From a virus: DNA of 62,934 nucleotides. The translations under genes and the position numbers were made by a program. The stretch covers positions 1-62,934 of the IMG/VR virus record IMGVR_UViG_3300020400_000006; one strand, written 5' to 3'. This document shows positions 22,194 to 30,492 of this stretch, in pieces (the stretch's first letter is position 1; every line of letters starts with the position of its first letter). A model generated the notes under the pieces. It saw only the letters and a program-made list of their open reading frames with translations, ran no database searches and was not told the DNA's origin.

Positions 22194-23141
22194 ATGTTTG
22201 TATACTGGGGATCTAATGATTCTGGCAAGGCACATCTGAAGCACTATGCCAAACTGAATAATAAAACGGTTCTCATGTGGTGGCCGAATGAGATTCATAA
22301 GGTAAAGACCACAACCCATATCAATGAATGGTCATGGGCGGATGAGACTGTTCATCGTATCAAGTATCATGACTTGGACGGTTTTCGTAAATGTGAAAAG
22401 ACAGAAAACCAGATATGGATAAACACGTTTCTATTTGAAAATTACGCTGCTACTATTAAGAGTACAATCAACCCTACCATAAATAAAGGTAAATATGGAA
22501 AACATGAAAAACATAAGAAGATATACACAAAAGAACAAATAAAGAAATATACACAGAAGGAGTATATCAACACTTCAGTATACTTTGATATTATCTCAAC
22601 GTTTAATAAAGCATATGGTAATGGTATCTGTAAACCATTGACTCATGATACTCTAAAGAATCACTATGATGAGATACTGGAAGATGTAGATGTAATCACA
22701 TTCACTCTCCCAGACTGGGCGATAGATGATTTAGAGGATGTACTCAGAAAGTCTGTCAATATCATACCGTATAAATCAAATCAACTTGATTCGGCAATCA
22801 GTAAATTAGATCACTTCAATAATGTAGAGAAGACAAATCTATTTGAAGTTTACAAAACTGATAAGAAGAGAGTATGGCGTTACCTAGATTGGTATCGTGA
22901 GGAAGTGGATAATACAATAGACAAACTATCACAGCGTAACATACCTTATACATTGTTTGATTTAGATACTGATAGTTACCCTGAAACTTTTGGATGGGAA
23001 ATTGACGTAGATCGTAAGTTCAGTCATCGAGGTGTAGCATGGAATCATGAGAATTATAACAGAGTCAAAGAAATTGCCGAGGAGTATGTCATAAATAAGT
23101 CAGGATACTATCACGATAAAAATGGCATACACAAGGGATGA
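22194..23141 (+). CDS. unknown ~290-aa paralogue family, member F
   Basis: 315 residues from ATG 22194. The N-terminus MFVYWGSNDSGKAHLKHY matches the WG....GKA loop of member A, then LNNKTVLMWW. Later segments are NIIPYKSNQLDSAI (YKED replaced by YKSN) near residue 190 and IPYTLFDLDTDSYPETF near residue 257. It is the only + strand member and starts the accessory island. Unrecognised; a distant copy of the 3.9-9.0 kb family. Confidence 0.75.
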   Translation: MFVYWGSNDSGKAHLKHYAKLNNKTVLMWWPNEIHKVKTTTHINEWSWADETVHRIKYHDLDGFRKCEKTENQIWINTFLFENYAATIKSTINPTINKGKYGKHEKHKKIYTKEQIKKYTQKEYINTSVYFDIISTFNKAYGNGICKPLTHDTLKNHYDEILEDVDVITFTLPDWAIDDLEDVLRKSVNIIPYKSNQLDSAISKLDHFNNVEKTNLFEVYKTDKKRVWRYLDWYREEVDNTIDKLSQRNIPYTLFDLDTDSYPETFGWEIDVDRKFSHRGVAWNHENYNRVKEIAEEYVINKSGYYHDKNGIHKG

Positions 23142-23337
23142 TGACGGTTTAGTAGGAAAAATCACACGGAACTCTGCAGGTAAATATGAGTGGAGTTTAG
23201 GTGAGTTTTATAAAGATGCTGAGATTGTTGGTAAGACTGGCACTTTTAATGGAAGGACACAACTTGTAAAAGGAACCGAAGATGATTACGACACCGCAGC
23301 AGCAGCACTAAAAGCAGCATTCGTGGCAGCAGAATAG
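23122..23337 (+). CDS. 71-residue hypothetical protein
   Basis: ATG 23122 overlaps the end of member F by 20 nt. Sequence AYTRDDDGLVGKITRNSAGKYEWSL looks like a small beta domain with an Ala-rich C-terminal helix. Its last 52 nt are antisense to the aldolase 3' end. Confidence 0.5.
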   Translation: MAYTRDDDGLVGKITRNSAGKYEWSLGEFYKDAEIVGKTGTFNGRTQLVKGTEDDYDTAAAALKAAFVAAE

Positions 23338-24089
23338 CATCGAAGCATACATATATCAGCTGAGTAGACAATAAAAGTATATCCTTCTTGTCGCCTCTCA
23401 GAGAATTCTTCTTTAGGATCCTTTGAGAGGTGATTTCCTGGTATGTGATAACCGATTGGCACATTATTTCGTAGACATCCTTTCTTGAACTCTCCTAACA
23501 CTTGCAAGTATTTGACATTTTCAAAATCACCTGCACAACCGAGAGATGCTGAAAGATCATACGGACCTATCAGTGCAACATCCACATCGACACTTAGAAT
23601 CTCATCGATGTTTTCCACAGCTTCGTAGTGTTCTATCATTGGTATGAGTAACGGTTGTTGTCCTAATCCTTCTCGGTGCTCATGAAATTGTATACCATAC
23701 CCGTTTCCTCTGTTAAACCCTATACCCCGTGTGCCTCTGGGTGGCAGCGAGAAACTCTCTTTTATCTCAGAGAGTTGTGATTTATTTCTTATTTGAGGAA
23801 CTATGATACCAGCAGCACCTTGTTCTAATGCTTCAATGGCACAATAGGAGTCTGGTTTAGATATACGTGCTAAAGGTAATGTATTGCCTAATTCCAATGC
23901 CCGAAATATGTTTGGTAACTGATCACGTGTAATATTACTATGTTCTAAGTCTACTCCTATAAAATCAAATCCTTGTGATCCTAAGATCTCTGCAACCTCA
24001 GGACAGGGTAATTGCATCCAAGACCCTACAACATGTCTACCTTCTGCTAAATATTGTCGAATCTTTTGAACTGCTGCAAATTTATTCAT
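23286..24089 (-). CDS. HpcH/HpaI-type aldolase
   Basis: 267 residues. Matches the class II HpcH/HpaI aldolase family (2-keto-3-deoxy sugar acid and related aldolases): VVGSWMQLPCPEVAEI, GFDFIGVDLEH (the catalytic His region), PLLIPMIEHYEAVENIDEIL (metal-site Glu) and DVALIGPYDLSASLG. It could cleave or form a 3-deoxy-2-keto acid sugar, compatible with the KdsB-like enzyme in the window (inference). The start overlaps the SGNH gene head to head in CATG, and the 3' end overlaps its neighbour by 52 nt; the Ala-rich last 12 residues may be an accreted tail. Confidence 0.8.
   Translation of the reverse strand: MNKFAAVQKIRQYLAEGRHVVGSWMQLPCPEVAEILGSQGFDFIGVDLEHSNITRDQLPNIFRALELGNTLPLARISKPDSYCAIEALEQGAAGIIVPQIRNKSQLSEIKESFSLPPRGTRGIGFNRGNGYGIQFHEHREGLGQQPLLIPMIEHYEAVENIDEILSVDVDVALIGPYDLSASLGCAGDFENVKYLQVLGEFKKGCLRNNVPIGYHIPGNHLSKDPKEEFSERRQEGYTFIVYSADICMLRCYSAATNAAFSAAAAVS
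24046..24053 (+). promoter_or_regulatory. late-promoter-like GCTAAATA inside aldolase gene
   Basis: On the + strand within the minus-strand aldolase, 35 nt before the SGNH ATG at 24088; distance fits a late promoter. Confidence 0.4.
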
Positions 24090-24669
24090 GATTTTATTCT
24101 CTGGATGTAGTATAACATATGGTGATGAGTTAGTAAACCCCGAAAAAGACAGATTTTCTAAAAATCATATCAATATTGCACGGTGTGGATTGTCAAATGA
24201 CATGATTGTCATGAGAACTATCGAGTATATTGAACAAAATCCCGATGTAGATTACGTTATAACGCAATTTACAGTGCCTAGACGGTCAACATACTACAAA
24301 AATGAGTGGAAAAGCATCACACCATGGATAAAAAACGTGCAATCAGATGTATATTATAAGTATTTGGACTCTCAAGAAATGAGAAATATGAATTTATGGA
24401 AAAATGTGTATATTTTAGAGCAATATTTACGTGACATACCGCATTATTTCTGGAGATTGAGTGAAAGCACAGAGAAATCATCAACAAATGACGGTATTTT
24501 TAAGAATTTGGTGCCTTGGAGTAATATGAAGACCTTATATGAACTAATTGGCAGACCCGATACATCTCCTCAACACTATGTAACTGGTCACCCTAACAAA
24601 AAAGGTCATGATTTGATTGCTCAACACCTCCAAGGCGTTGTCCCAAACATATTATACCACTCATCGTAG
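24088..24669 (+). CDS. SGNH/GDSL-type hydrolase 1
   Basis: 193 residues. Block I is FSGCSITYGDEL (nucleophile Ser in GCS) and block V is HPNKKGHDLIAQHL (catalytic His). The oxyanion Gly and Asn may be in RCGLSNDM. Family role: esterase, acyltransferase or deacetylase on glycans or lipids. The start codon overlaps the aldolase start (CATG). Its 3' end overlaps sulfotransferase 1 by 49 nt tail to tail. Confidence 0.75.
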   Translation: MILFSGCSITYGDELVNPEKDRFSKNHINIARCGLSNDMIVMRTIEYIEQNPDVDYVITQFTVPRRSTYYKNEWKSITPWIKNVQSDVYYKYLDSQEMRNMNLWKNVYILEQYLRDIPHYFWRLSESTEKSSTNDGIFKNLVPWSNMKTLYELIGRPDTSPQHYVTGHPNKKGHDLIAQHLQGVVPNILYHSS

Positions 24670-25529
24670 TATTTGGCAAGGTATCTTCGACCAAAACTCA
24701 AGTCATCATCAGTCAAATCCTCTAAATCAGAGGAATACTGGTCACTGAGGTTCTCATGGTGGGGTGCTTTTGTTCCCATTTCAGGATAATAGCAGTTAGG
24801 GTATAGATTTTTGATGTCAAAATGTAAAAAGTCACTAAGTTTTGCTAAAGCATCGTTTTTTCCACCCCATAAATCTTCTGAAACTATGGTTGTGGTGCTA
24901 AAAATCGATTTATAACACTTTATTCTCTTAACAAACTCACAATTTATGCTATAATTGCCTTTCATAAGATAATTTCTGAAATAATCTCTTGATGTAGGAT
25001 ATTTTTTACGTATATTTTTGTCATATTGGTATTGTGCCGACAATTCGCTGTATAATCTACGAACTGGGTCACGAAAAATTATTAAAACCTTAATTTTGAA
25101 GTGTTTTCTGAGTTGAGGTGCTATTTCTTTTATAAATTTTTGGGGAAGCATTGCATTGCTGTTAGAAAAATCAGCAACATATGCATATTCGTGTTTTATT
25201 CTCTCATAATGTCTTTTGTAATATTTGATATATGTCTCTAACGTCGGTTTTGTAAATAATTCTTCAATCTCATCTAGATTTTCAGTAAAAGCATACTTAT
25301 CTTTTAGATGCCACTCATTTTTGTAGTGTGGATTCTCGGATTTACCCATAATGAATTCATACCAAGGTCTTCTCCACTCCCATGCCTCATCGCTAAAAAT
25401 ATGATATAATAAGTGACTCTCCTTTTGTAGTCCTACATGGGCACACTTGTTAGAACGTTGTAATGTAAGGTGAAGAGGACTTGTAGCACTCCAACCAGTC
25501 CCTGCACCGATGATCAATGGAACTCTCAT
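24621..25529 (-). CDS. sulfotransferase 1
   Basis: 302 residues from the ATG at 25529, which overlaps the stop of sulfotransferase 2 (ATGA); a TTG two codons upstream is less likely. The N-terminal loop GAGTGWSATSPLHLTL corresponds to the 5'-phosphosulfate-binding loop, and IFRDPVRRLYSELS (residues ~148-161) to the 3'-phosphate-binding R...S motif of PAPS-dependent sulfotransferases. A conserved YYPEMGTKAPHHENLSDQY block and an FGRRYL...W...FG end follow. Closest to sulfotransferase 2. Confidence 0.8.
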   Translation of the reverse strand: MRVPLIIGAGTGWSATSPLHLTLQRSNKCAHVGLQKESHLLYHIFSDEAWEWRRPWYEFIMGKSENPHYKNEWHLKDKYAFTENLDEIEELFTKPTLETYIKYYKRHYERIKHEYAYVADFSNSNAMLPQKFIKEIAPQLRKHFKIKVLIIFRDPVRRLYSELSAQYQYDKNIRKKYPTSRDYFRNYLMKGNYSINCEFVKRIKCYKSIFSTTTIVSEDLWGGKNDALAKLSDFLHFDIKNLYPNCYYPEMGTKAPHHENLSDQYSSDLEDLTDDDLSFGRRYLAKYYDEWYNMFGTTPWRC

Positions 25530-26407
25530 GTCCAAGGCATAGTACCAAAGTAATTATACCACTCATCGTAATACTTTGTAAGGTGTTTTCTACCAAACTC
25601 AAGATCTTCTTCAGTCAAATCTTCTAAATCTGAAGACCATTGGTCTTTTAATTTCTTATGATGAGGTGCTTTTGTTCCCATCTCTGGAAAATATGCATTT
25701 GGCCACAATTTTTCAAACTTAAAATCTAAAAATTTCTCTAAGTTTTCTTGACAATTATTTTTTCCACCCCATAAATCCTCAGAAACGATACTTATGGTAC
25801 TAAAATGCTCGTTGAATGATTTATAACTGCCAACATAATCAGAATTTGGAGTAATCTCTCCTTTTTTAAGATAACTTCTCCAATATTCTTTTGAAGTGCT
25901 ATAACTATTTTGCAATTCTTTAGAATCTTGATATCTTTGAGACATTTCTGAGTATAATCTTCTTGTTGGATCTCTAAAAATCTTTAAAACCTTGATATCA
26001 AAATGTTTTTTTAATGTAGGAGCAATTTTTGCAATAAAATCTTTCGGTAAATTAGCATTACTGTTAGAAAAATCATGAACATACTTGAATTTGTGCTTCA
26101 CACGTTCATAATGACGTTTATAATACTTGACATATATCTTTAAATTTGGACTTCTAGTGTAAAACTCTTTAATTTCATCTATATTATGATGTAACTTTTT
26201 AGAAGTCATCGAATTACCAACAAAACGTTTATACGAAGGTTCTCTCCATTGCCATACACTAGGGTCATAAATATTCATCAGGAAATGGGGTTCTTTCAGA
26301 ATACCTGGATGACTACATTTATTTGCACATGATAGTGTAAGATGAAGTGGAGTGGTCGCACACCAACCATGTCCAGCTCCTATTATTAATGGAACTTTCT
26401 TATTCAT
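25526..26407 (-). CDS. sulfotransferase 2
   Basis: 293 residues. PSB-like loop GAGHGWCATTPLHLTL, 3'-phosphate motif IFRDPTRRLYSEMS, VADFSN-type block (VHDFSNSNANLP) and PEMGTKAPHHKKLKDQW. Most similar to sulfotransferase 1 along its whole length, indicating recent duplication. Its start codon overlaps the SGNH 2 start on the other strand (CATG). Confidence 0.8.
   Translation of the reverse strand: MNKKVPLIIGAGHGWCATTPLHLTLSCANKCSHPGILKEPHFLMNIYDPSVWQWREPSYKRFVGNSMTSKKLHHNIDEIKEFYTRSPNLKIYVKYYKRHYERVKHKFKYVHDFSNSNANLPKDFIAKIAPTLKKHFDIKVLKIFRDPTRRLYSEMSQRYQDSKELQNSYSTSKEYWRSYLKKGEITPNSDYVGSYKSFNEHFSTISIVSEDLWGGKNNCQENLEKFLDFKFEKLWPNAYFPEMGTKAPHHKKLKDQWSSDLEDLTEEDLEFGRKHLTKYYDEWYNYFGTMPWT
26266..26273 (+). 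promoter_or_regulatory. late-promoter-like CATAAATA inside sulfotransferase 2
   Basis: On the + strand, antisense to sulfotransferase 2 and 133 nt before the SGNH 2 ATG. In AT-rich DNA this could be chance. Confidence 0.25.
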
Positions 26408-27053
26408 GAAAATATTATTCAGTGGTGATAGTTTTACTTATGGTGACGAATTATCAAATAGAGAAAAAGATCGTTTCTCAAGACTAGTTAGTGAACATTA
26501 TGCTGCAGAAGAAATTAACAAGGCACAATGTGGTTCCTCAAACGATAAAATTGTTCGTGATGTATTTGAATATCTTCATCTGTTCAATGTTGACGCTGTA
26601 GTTGTTCAATTTTCAATATTACGTAGATTTGATGCTTATAAAGATGGTTGGATAGGAATGATGCCTGAAGATACAGGTGGAAAGTATTGTCATGCTCCAG
26701 ATTGGAAGAAAAATATAGCAAGAGCATATTATAAACACGTTCAAGATGATAGAAAAGATCAAGAGCGTTATTTTCAACAAATTTTGTTGTTGCAATCATT
26801 TTTGAATCAAAAAAATATCCCATACGTTATGTTGGGTCTAGAGAGTTTTGAATATAGGCAGGAAAAGATATATTATAATTACATCAAAGATTTTTGTGAG
26901 GATTTTGAATATATAATTCCAAATCTTATAGGAGGGTACAGATCTGAAAATTATTGTCCAGATCTCACACATATTAACTCTGCTTTGCATGGGATGCACC
27001 CAAATGAAAAGGGTCATAAAATCATAGCAAATCATATTATCAGTAAATTATGA
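26406..27053 (+). CDS. SGNH/GDSL-type hydrolase 2
   Basis: 215 residues from ATG 26406; the frame continues upstream, antisense to sulfotransferase 2. Block I is ILFSGDSFTYGDEL and block V is HPNEKGHKIIANHI. Contains GSSNDKIVRD (block II/III region). Head-to-head CATG with sulfotransferase 2, ATGA overlap with sulfotransferase 3. It resembles SGNH 1 and 3 throughout, so the three are paralogues. Confidence 0.78.
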   Translation: MKILFSGDSFTYGDELSNREKDRFSRLVSEHYAAEEINKAQCGSSNDKIVRDVFEYLHLFNVDAVVVQFSILRRFDAYKDGWIGMMPEDTGGKYCHAPDWKKNIARAYYKHVQDDRKDQERYFQQILLLQSFLNQKNIPYVMLGLESFEYRQEKIYYNYIKDFCEDFEYIIPNLIGGYRSENYCPDLTHINSALHGMHPNEKGHKIIANHIISKL

Positions 27054-28102
27054 AGATAAGGCATAAACCTAGAATACCAGTCGCACCACCTCCAAAAAAA
27101 CCAACTTTACTTATGAATATTGGTGTTGGTTGGTCTGCAACCACTCCATTCTTATATACTCTCTCAATAGATCAAAGATACTGTCATCCTGGTCATATAA
27201 AAGAAAATCATTACCTTAGAATGATATTTGAGCAAGATTGTTGTAATAAATTTGACATACATAAATTTATTTTATCAACATCAGCAAATGAAAAGCAATG
27301 GATATTTAGAAAATGGCAAAAAGAATTATTTGAGTACAGTTATCACTTTCTTGATGATCCAAATTACATAAAAGATTGGTATTCGCTTCCAGTTACCATT
27401 GATAAGTATATTGATTATTACATAAAGCATTGGGAAGTAATAAAAAGTGATTTTCATGCCGTAGCTGATTTTTCTAATCATAATTGGGCAATTCCTTATT
27501 ATGAAAATGGTTCAGACATGATAAAGGAGATACAAAAAGAATTTGAACTAAAAGTTACAGTTCAATTTAGAGATCCTATAAAACGTTTGTACTCAGAGTT
27601 AGGAACTTGTTTTGTTGATAAGAGAGTTCCACATATGTTTACTTTAGGTGCAACATCAAAACTACTGAGAGGTAGAAAATACTTACAAAACAATCAACAC
27701 AATAATTTTTTTAAATTTTGCTTAGACGATGGTGCTTGGGATAGTGCAAACTGTCGATACATTGATTTATTGACAAAGTGGGAGTCGTTAGTTGGCACTG
27801 CCAACATATTACCTATCATAATGGAAGAATTTTGGAATCCTCAATATAGAAAACAACAATGTGAGAGATTATCTAATTTTTTAGGAGCACCAATTCAAAA
27901 AATTCATCAAAATGCCTATTTTCCAGATATGGGTGCAGATGCACCTCACCACATAGGTCTTATAGATCAATGGACCTCTGATAAAGAAACAATTACTGAA
28001 GAAACTATAGAATATGCACTAAAATACATGAAACCGTGCTATACTGATTGGAAGTCTAAATTTGGAAGTGTACCTGAGTTGTGGACAAAGTATGAAGATT
28101 AA
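27050..28102 (+). CDS. sulfotransferase 3
   Basis: 350 residues, the longest copy. A basic proline-rich start (KIRHKPRIPVAPPPKKP) precedes the loop GVGWSATTPFLYTL. 3'-phosphate motif VQFRDPIKRLYSELG, then an inserted ~40 residues, NILPIIMEEFW, and YFPDMGADAPHHIGLIDQW. It overlaps SGNH 2 by 4 nt and the oxygenase gene by 11 nt. Confidence 0.8.
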   Translation: MKIRHKPRIPVAPPPKKPTLLMNIGVGWSATTPFLYTLSIDQRYCHPGHIKENHYLRMIFEQDCCNKFDIHKFILSTSANEKQWIFRKWQKELFEYSYHFLDDPNYIKDWYSLPVTIDKYIDYYIKHWEVIKSDFHAVADFSNHNWAIPYYENGSDMIKEIQKEFELKVTVQFRDPIKRLYSELGTCFVDKRVPHMFTLGATSKLLRGRKYLQNNQHNNFFKFCLDDGAWDSANCRYIDLLTKWESLVGTANILPIIMEEFWNPQYRKQQCERLSNFLGAPIQKIHQNAYFPDMGADAPHHIGLIDQWTSDKETITEETIEYALKYMKPCYTDWKSKFGSVPELWTKYED

Positions 28103-28703
28103 TTATGTTACTGATCCTTGGAAATGTGTAGAAATAGAAGATTTTCTACCTGAAGATAGGTGGAAAGAAATACAAGGACTAGCAAAAATAGAATTAGATA
28201 ACTACCACTCTTCAAATACTAAAGAAAAGTCTGGTCATTATGTAAGATTCCTAGATTATGATATTATTCCAGAAACCAATAGTTTATTTACAGATATTGC
28301 TTTACCTCATCGTGAATATAAAGGTAAATTGAAAAAACTTGTGCATTGGGCAATTTCTCCTCCAAAATGGAATTATCCAACTCATTGTGACAATAAATCC
28401 AGAATAAGCACTTCAATCATGTATATTTCTCCTGAGAATAGTGATGGTACTGTTCTACATAAGAACGCTAGTCAAAATGATGGAGGTGATCATGAAAAGG
28501 CAGATTTACCATCAACCTACACTTGTAAATTAGATTGGAAACCCAATAAGGTTTTCTTTCATAATAGTATTCCAAATAAAACTTGGCATAGTATTCAAAA
28601 TTCTACAGATCTTCCTAGAGTCGTATTAAGTTCGTTTCTAATACAAGAAGATTTGATTTTACCGAACAGACCTTGTTCAGGGTATGAAATTTCTATTAAT
28701 TAA
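28092..28703 (+). CDS. 2OG-Fe(II) oxygenase-like protein
   Basis: 203 residues from ATG 28092, overlapping the end of sulfotransferase 3. Candidate iron ligands are H98-C-D100 (THCDN) and H166 (TWHSIQN), with R176 ten residues later for 2-oxoglutarate: the HxD...H...R layout of small hydroxylases. STSIMYISPENSDG forms the core strands between. Family role: hydroxylation of a protein, sugar or small molecule. It lies in one transcript unit with sulfotransferases, suggesting a joint substrate (inference). Confidence 0.65.
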   Translation: MKINYVTDPWKCVEIEDFLPEDRWKEIQGLAKIELDNYHSSNTKEKSGHYVRFLDYDIIPETNSLFTDIALPHREYKGKLKKLVHWAISPPKWNYPTHCDNKSRISTSIMYISPENSDGTVLHKNASQNDGGDHEKADLPSTYTCKLDWKPNKVFFHNSIPNKTWHSIQNSTDLPRVVLSSFLIQEDLILPNRPCSGYEISIN

Positions 28704-28709
28704 TAATTC

Positions 28710-29537
28710 GTGACTACCTTATTGATTAGTGCTGGCACTGCTTTCTCTGCTAGTTCACCTTTACACTACACATTATGTTTAGATAACAAATATGCTCATA
28801 CTGGTTTATGTAAGGAAAATTTTTACCTCTATTCACTTCAAGAGGGTGTGAATATTGAGTTTGGTCGTGACACATCAAAAAACAAACCTCCACAAATGAC
28901 TATCACGCACGGATGTGAGGAGTTACATGGTAGAAGATCAATAAACTCTTACATAAGATATTATCAACGGTTGTGGGAGCATATAAAGACTGATTATCAA
29001 GCAATTGCTGACTTTTCTAATCAAAATGCTTGTTTGACTGAAAAATTCATGAAATCTATAAAACCAAATTTACTTAAGTGTTTTAATGTCAAAGTAATAA
29101 TGATTTTTAGAGATCCTATACGTAGATTGTGGTCAGTTTGTAACAAAGGTAACATCAAAGATTTTCGTAGATGGGTAAGTGGTGAATTAGAACCAAATGC
29201 CATGTATGCTGACATTTATAAAAGATATAGGAATGTTTGGGGTGAAGAAAATGTTCATATGGTGGTTATGGAAGAATTATGGGAAGGAAAGACGCAAGCA
29301 CTCTCTAATTTTTTAAATTTCCCTATAAACACAATTCATGAAAATGTTTATTACCCTGAAAGAGGAACAAAAGCACCGCATTACGAATACTTAATGGATC
29401 AATGGATATCTGACAAACATGATTTAGATGTAAAGACATGGGAGTATGCCATAAGCAATATGGGTTGGGTGTACAAAGATTTTAAGGAAACTTTTGGATA
29501 CATACCTGATAAGTGGGGTCAATGGTATGAAACCTAA
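28710..29537 (+). CDS. sulfotransferase 4
   Basis: 275 residues with a GTG start 6 nt after the oxygenase stop. Loop SAGTAFSASSPLHYTL, 3'-phosphate motif IFRDPIRRLWSVCN, VMEELWEGKTQALSNFL, and YPERGTKAPHYEYLMDQW. The shortest copy; it ends in FKETFGYIPDKW. It overlaps copy 5 by 11 nt. Confidence 0.8.
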   Translation: MTTLLISAGTAFSASSPLHYTLCLDNKYAHTGLCKENFYLYSLQEGVNIEFGRDTSKNKPPQMTITHGCEELHGRRSINSYIRYYQRLWEHIKTDYQAIADFSNQNACLTEKFMKSIKPNLLKCFNVKVIMIFRDPIRRLWSVCNKGNIKDFRRWVSGELEPNAMYADIYKRYRNVWGEENVHMVVMEELWEGKTQALSNFLNFPINTIHENVYYPERGTKAPHYEYLMDQWISDKHDLDVKTWEYAISNMGWVYKDFKETFGYIPDKWGQWYET

Positions 29538-30492
29538 ATTATTATTGAACGCTGGAACTTGTTTCTCAGCAACAAGTCCGTTGTGGTATACTTTAGGGTT
29601 AAATAACCACTATGCTCATACTGGACACGCAAAAGAGCACAATTATCTTTATCATATGATGATTGATGCGAAAAGGTCCATCAGTACACCTAGTCAACTC
29701 AATTCATCTGTTAGATTGACTCAAAAGTGGGAACAAACTGATTTGATAAAAAAAACCAAGAAGAAGGAGAAAAAGAGGGATGGAAAAGATGGATTCATGC
29801 ATGTTTATCCTGAGATGACTAAAAGGTCACCTTTTATAGAAGGTAAGTGGACATTAGAAGAAAGAAGAGATTTTTTTGATAATCCAGAACTAAGTATTGA
29901 CAAATATATTAAGTATTACCTAAAACATTGGGAAAACTTTAAATGTGAATATCAATCAGTTGCAGATTTCTCTAATACTAATGCTTGCTTGTCTGTAGAG
30001 TTTATGGAAAGTATAAAACCTAAATTATTAGAATATTTTGATATAAAAGTAACAATGATCTTTAGAGATCCTATTCGTAGGTTATTTTCAGCGTGTAATA
30101 GAGTTCATTCTAAATCTGGTGGAATTATGGAAGGATTTAGAAATTGGATCCTATCTGACAGTATGGAAGAGAACGTTTACTACTCAAACATATATAATAG
30201 GCATTGTCAGGTATGGGGTAAAGAAAATGTAATGCCTATTATAATGGAGGAGTTCTCTACTGATAAATTATCTGATTTCTTAGGTTATCGTTTAGTCACT
30301 GCTCATCAGAATTGTTATTATCCTGAAATGGGTTCTAATGCACCAAAATATCCTGGTTTGTCAGATCAATATAGTTCAGATAAGATAGATTTGTATAAAG
30401 AGACTTATGAGTTTGCTTTAGTACATATGGAGAACATTTATAAATCATTTGAAGAAACTTTTGGTTACATACCCGAAGCATGGAAAAAATAA
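29527..30492 (+). CDS. sulfotransferase 5
   Basis: 321 residues from ATG 29527. Loop NAGTCFSATSPLWYTL; a Lys-rich insert (KKTKKKEKKRDGK) near residue 77; VADFSNTNACLS; 3'-phosphate motif IFRDPIRRLFSACN; and YPEMGSNAPKYPGLSDQY. It overlaps copy 6 by 13 nt. Closest to copies 4 and 6. Confidence 0.8.
   Translation: MKPKLLLNAGTCFSATSPLWYTLGLNNHYAHTGHAKEHNYLYHMMIDAKRSISTPSQLNSSVRLTQKWEQTDLIKKTKKKEKKRDGKDGFMHVYPEMTKRSPFIEGKWTLEERRDFFDNPELSIDKYIKYYLKHWENFKCEYQSVADFSNTNACLSVEFMESIKPKLLEYFDIKVTMIFRDPIRRLFSACNRVHSKSGGIMEGFRNWILSDSMEENVYYSNIYNRHCQVWGKENVMPIIMEEFSTDKLSDFLGYRLVTAHQNCYYPEMGSNAPKYPGLSDQYSSDKIDLYKETYEFALVHMENIYKSFEETFGYIPEAWKK

Noticed and set aside
22013-22216. 67-residue ORF before member F
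   Set aside because: Runs through promoter, hairpins and poly-A tracts; composition is not protein-like.
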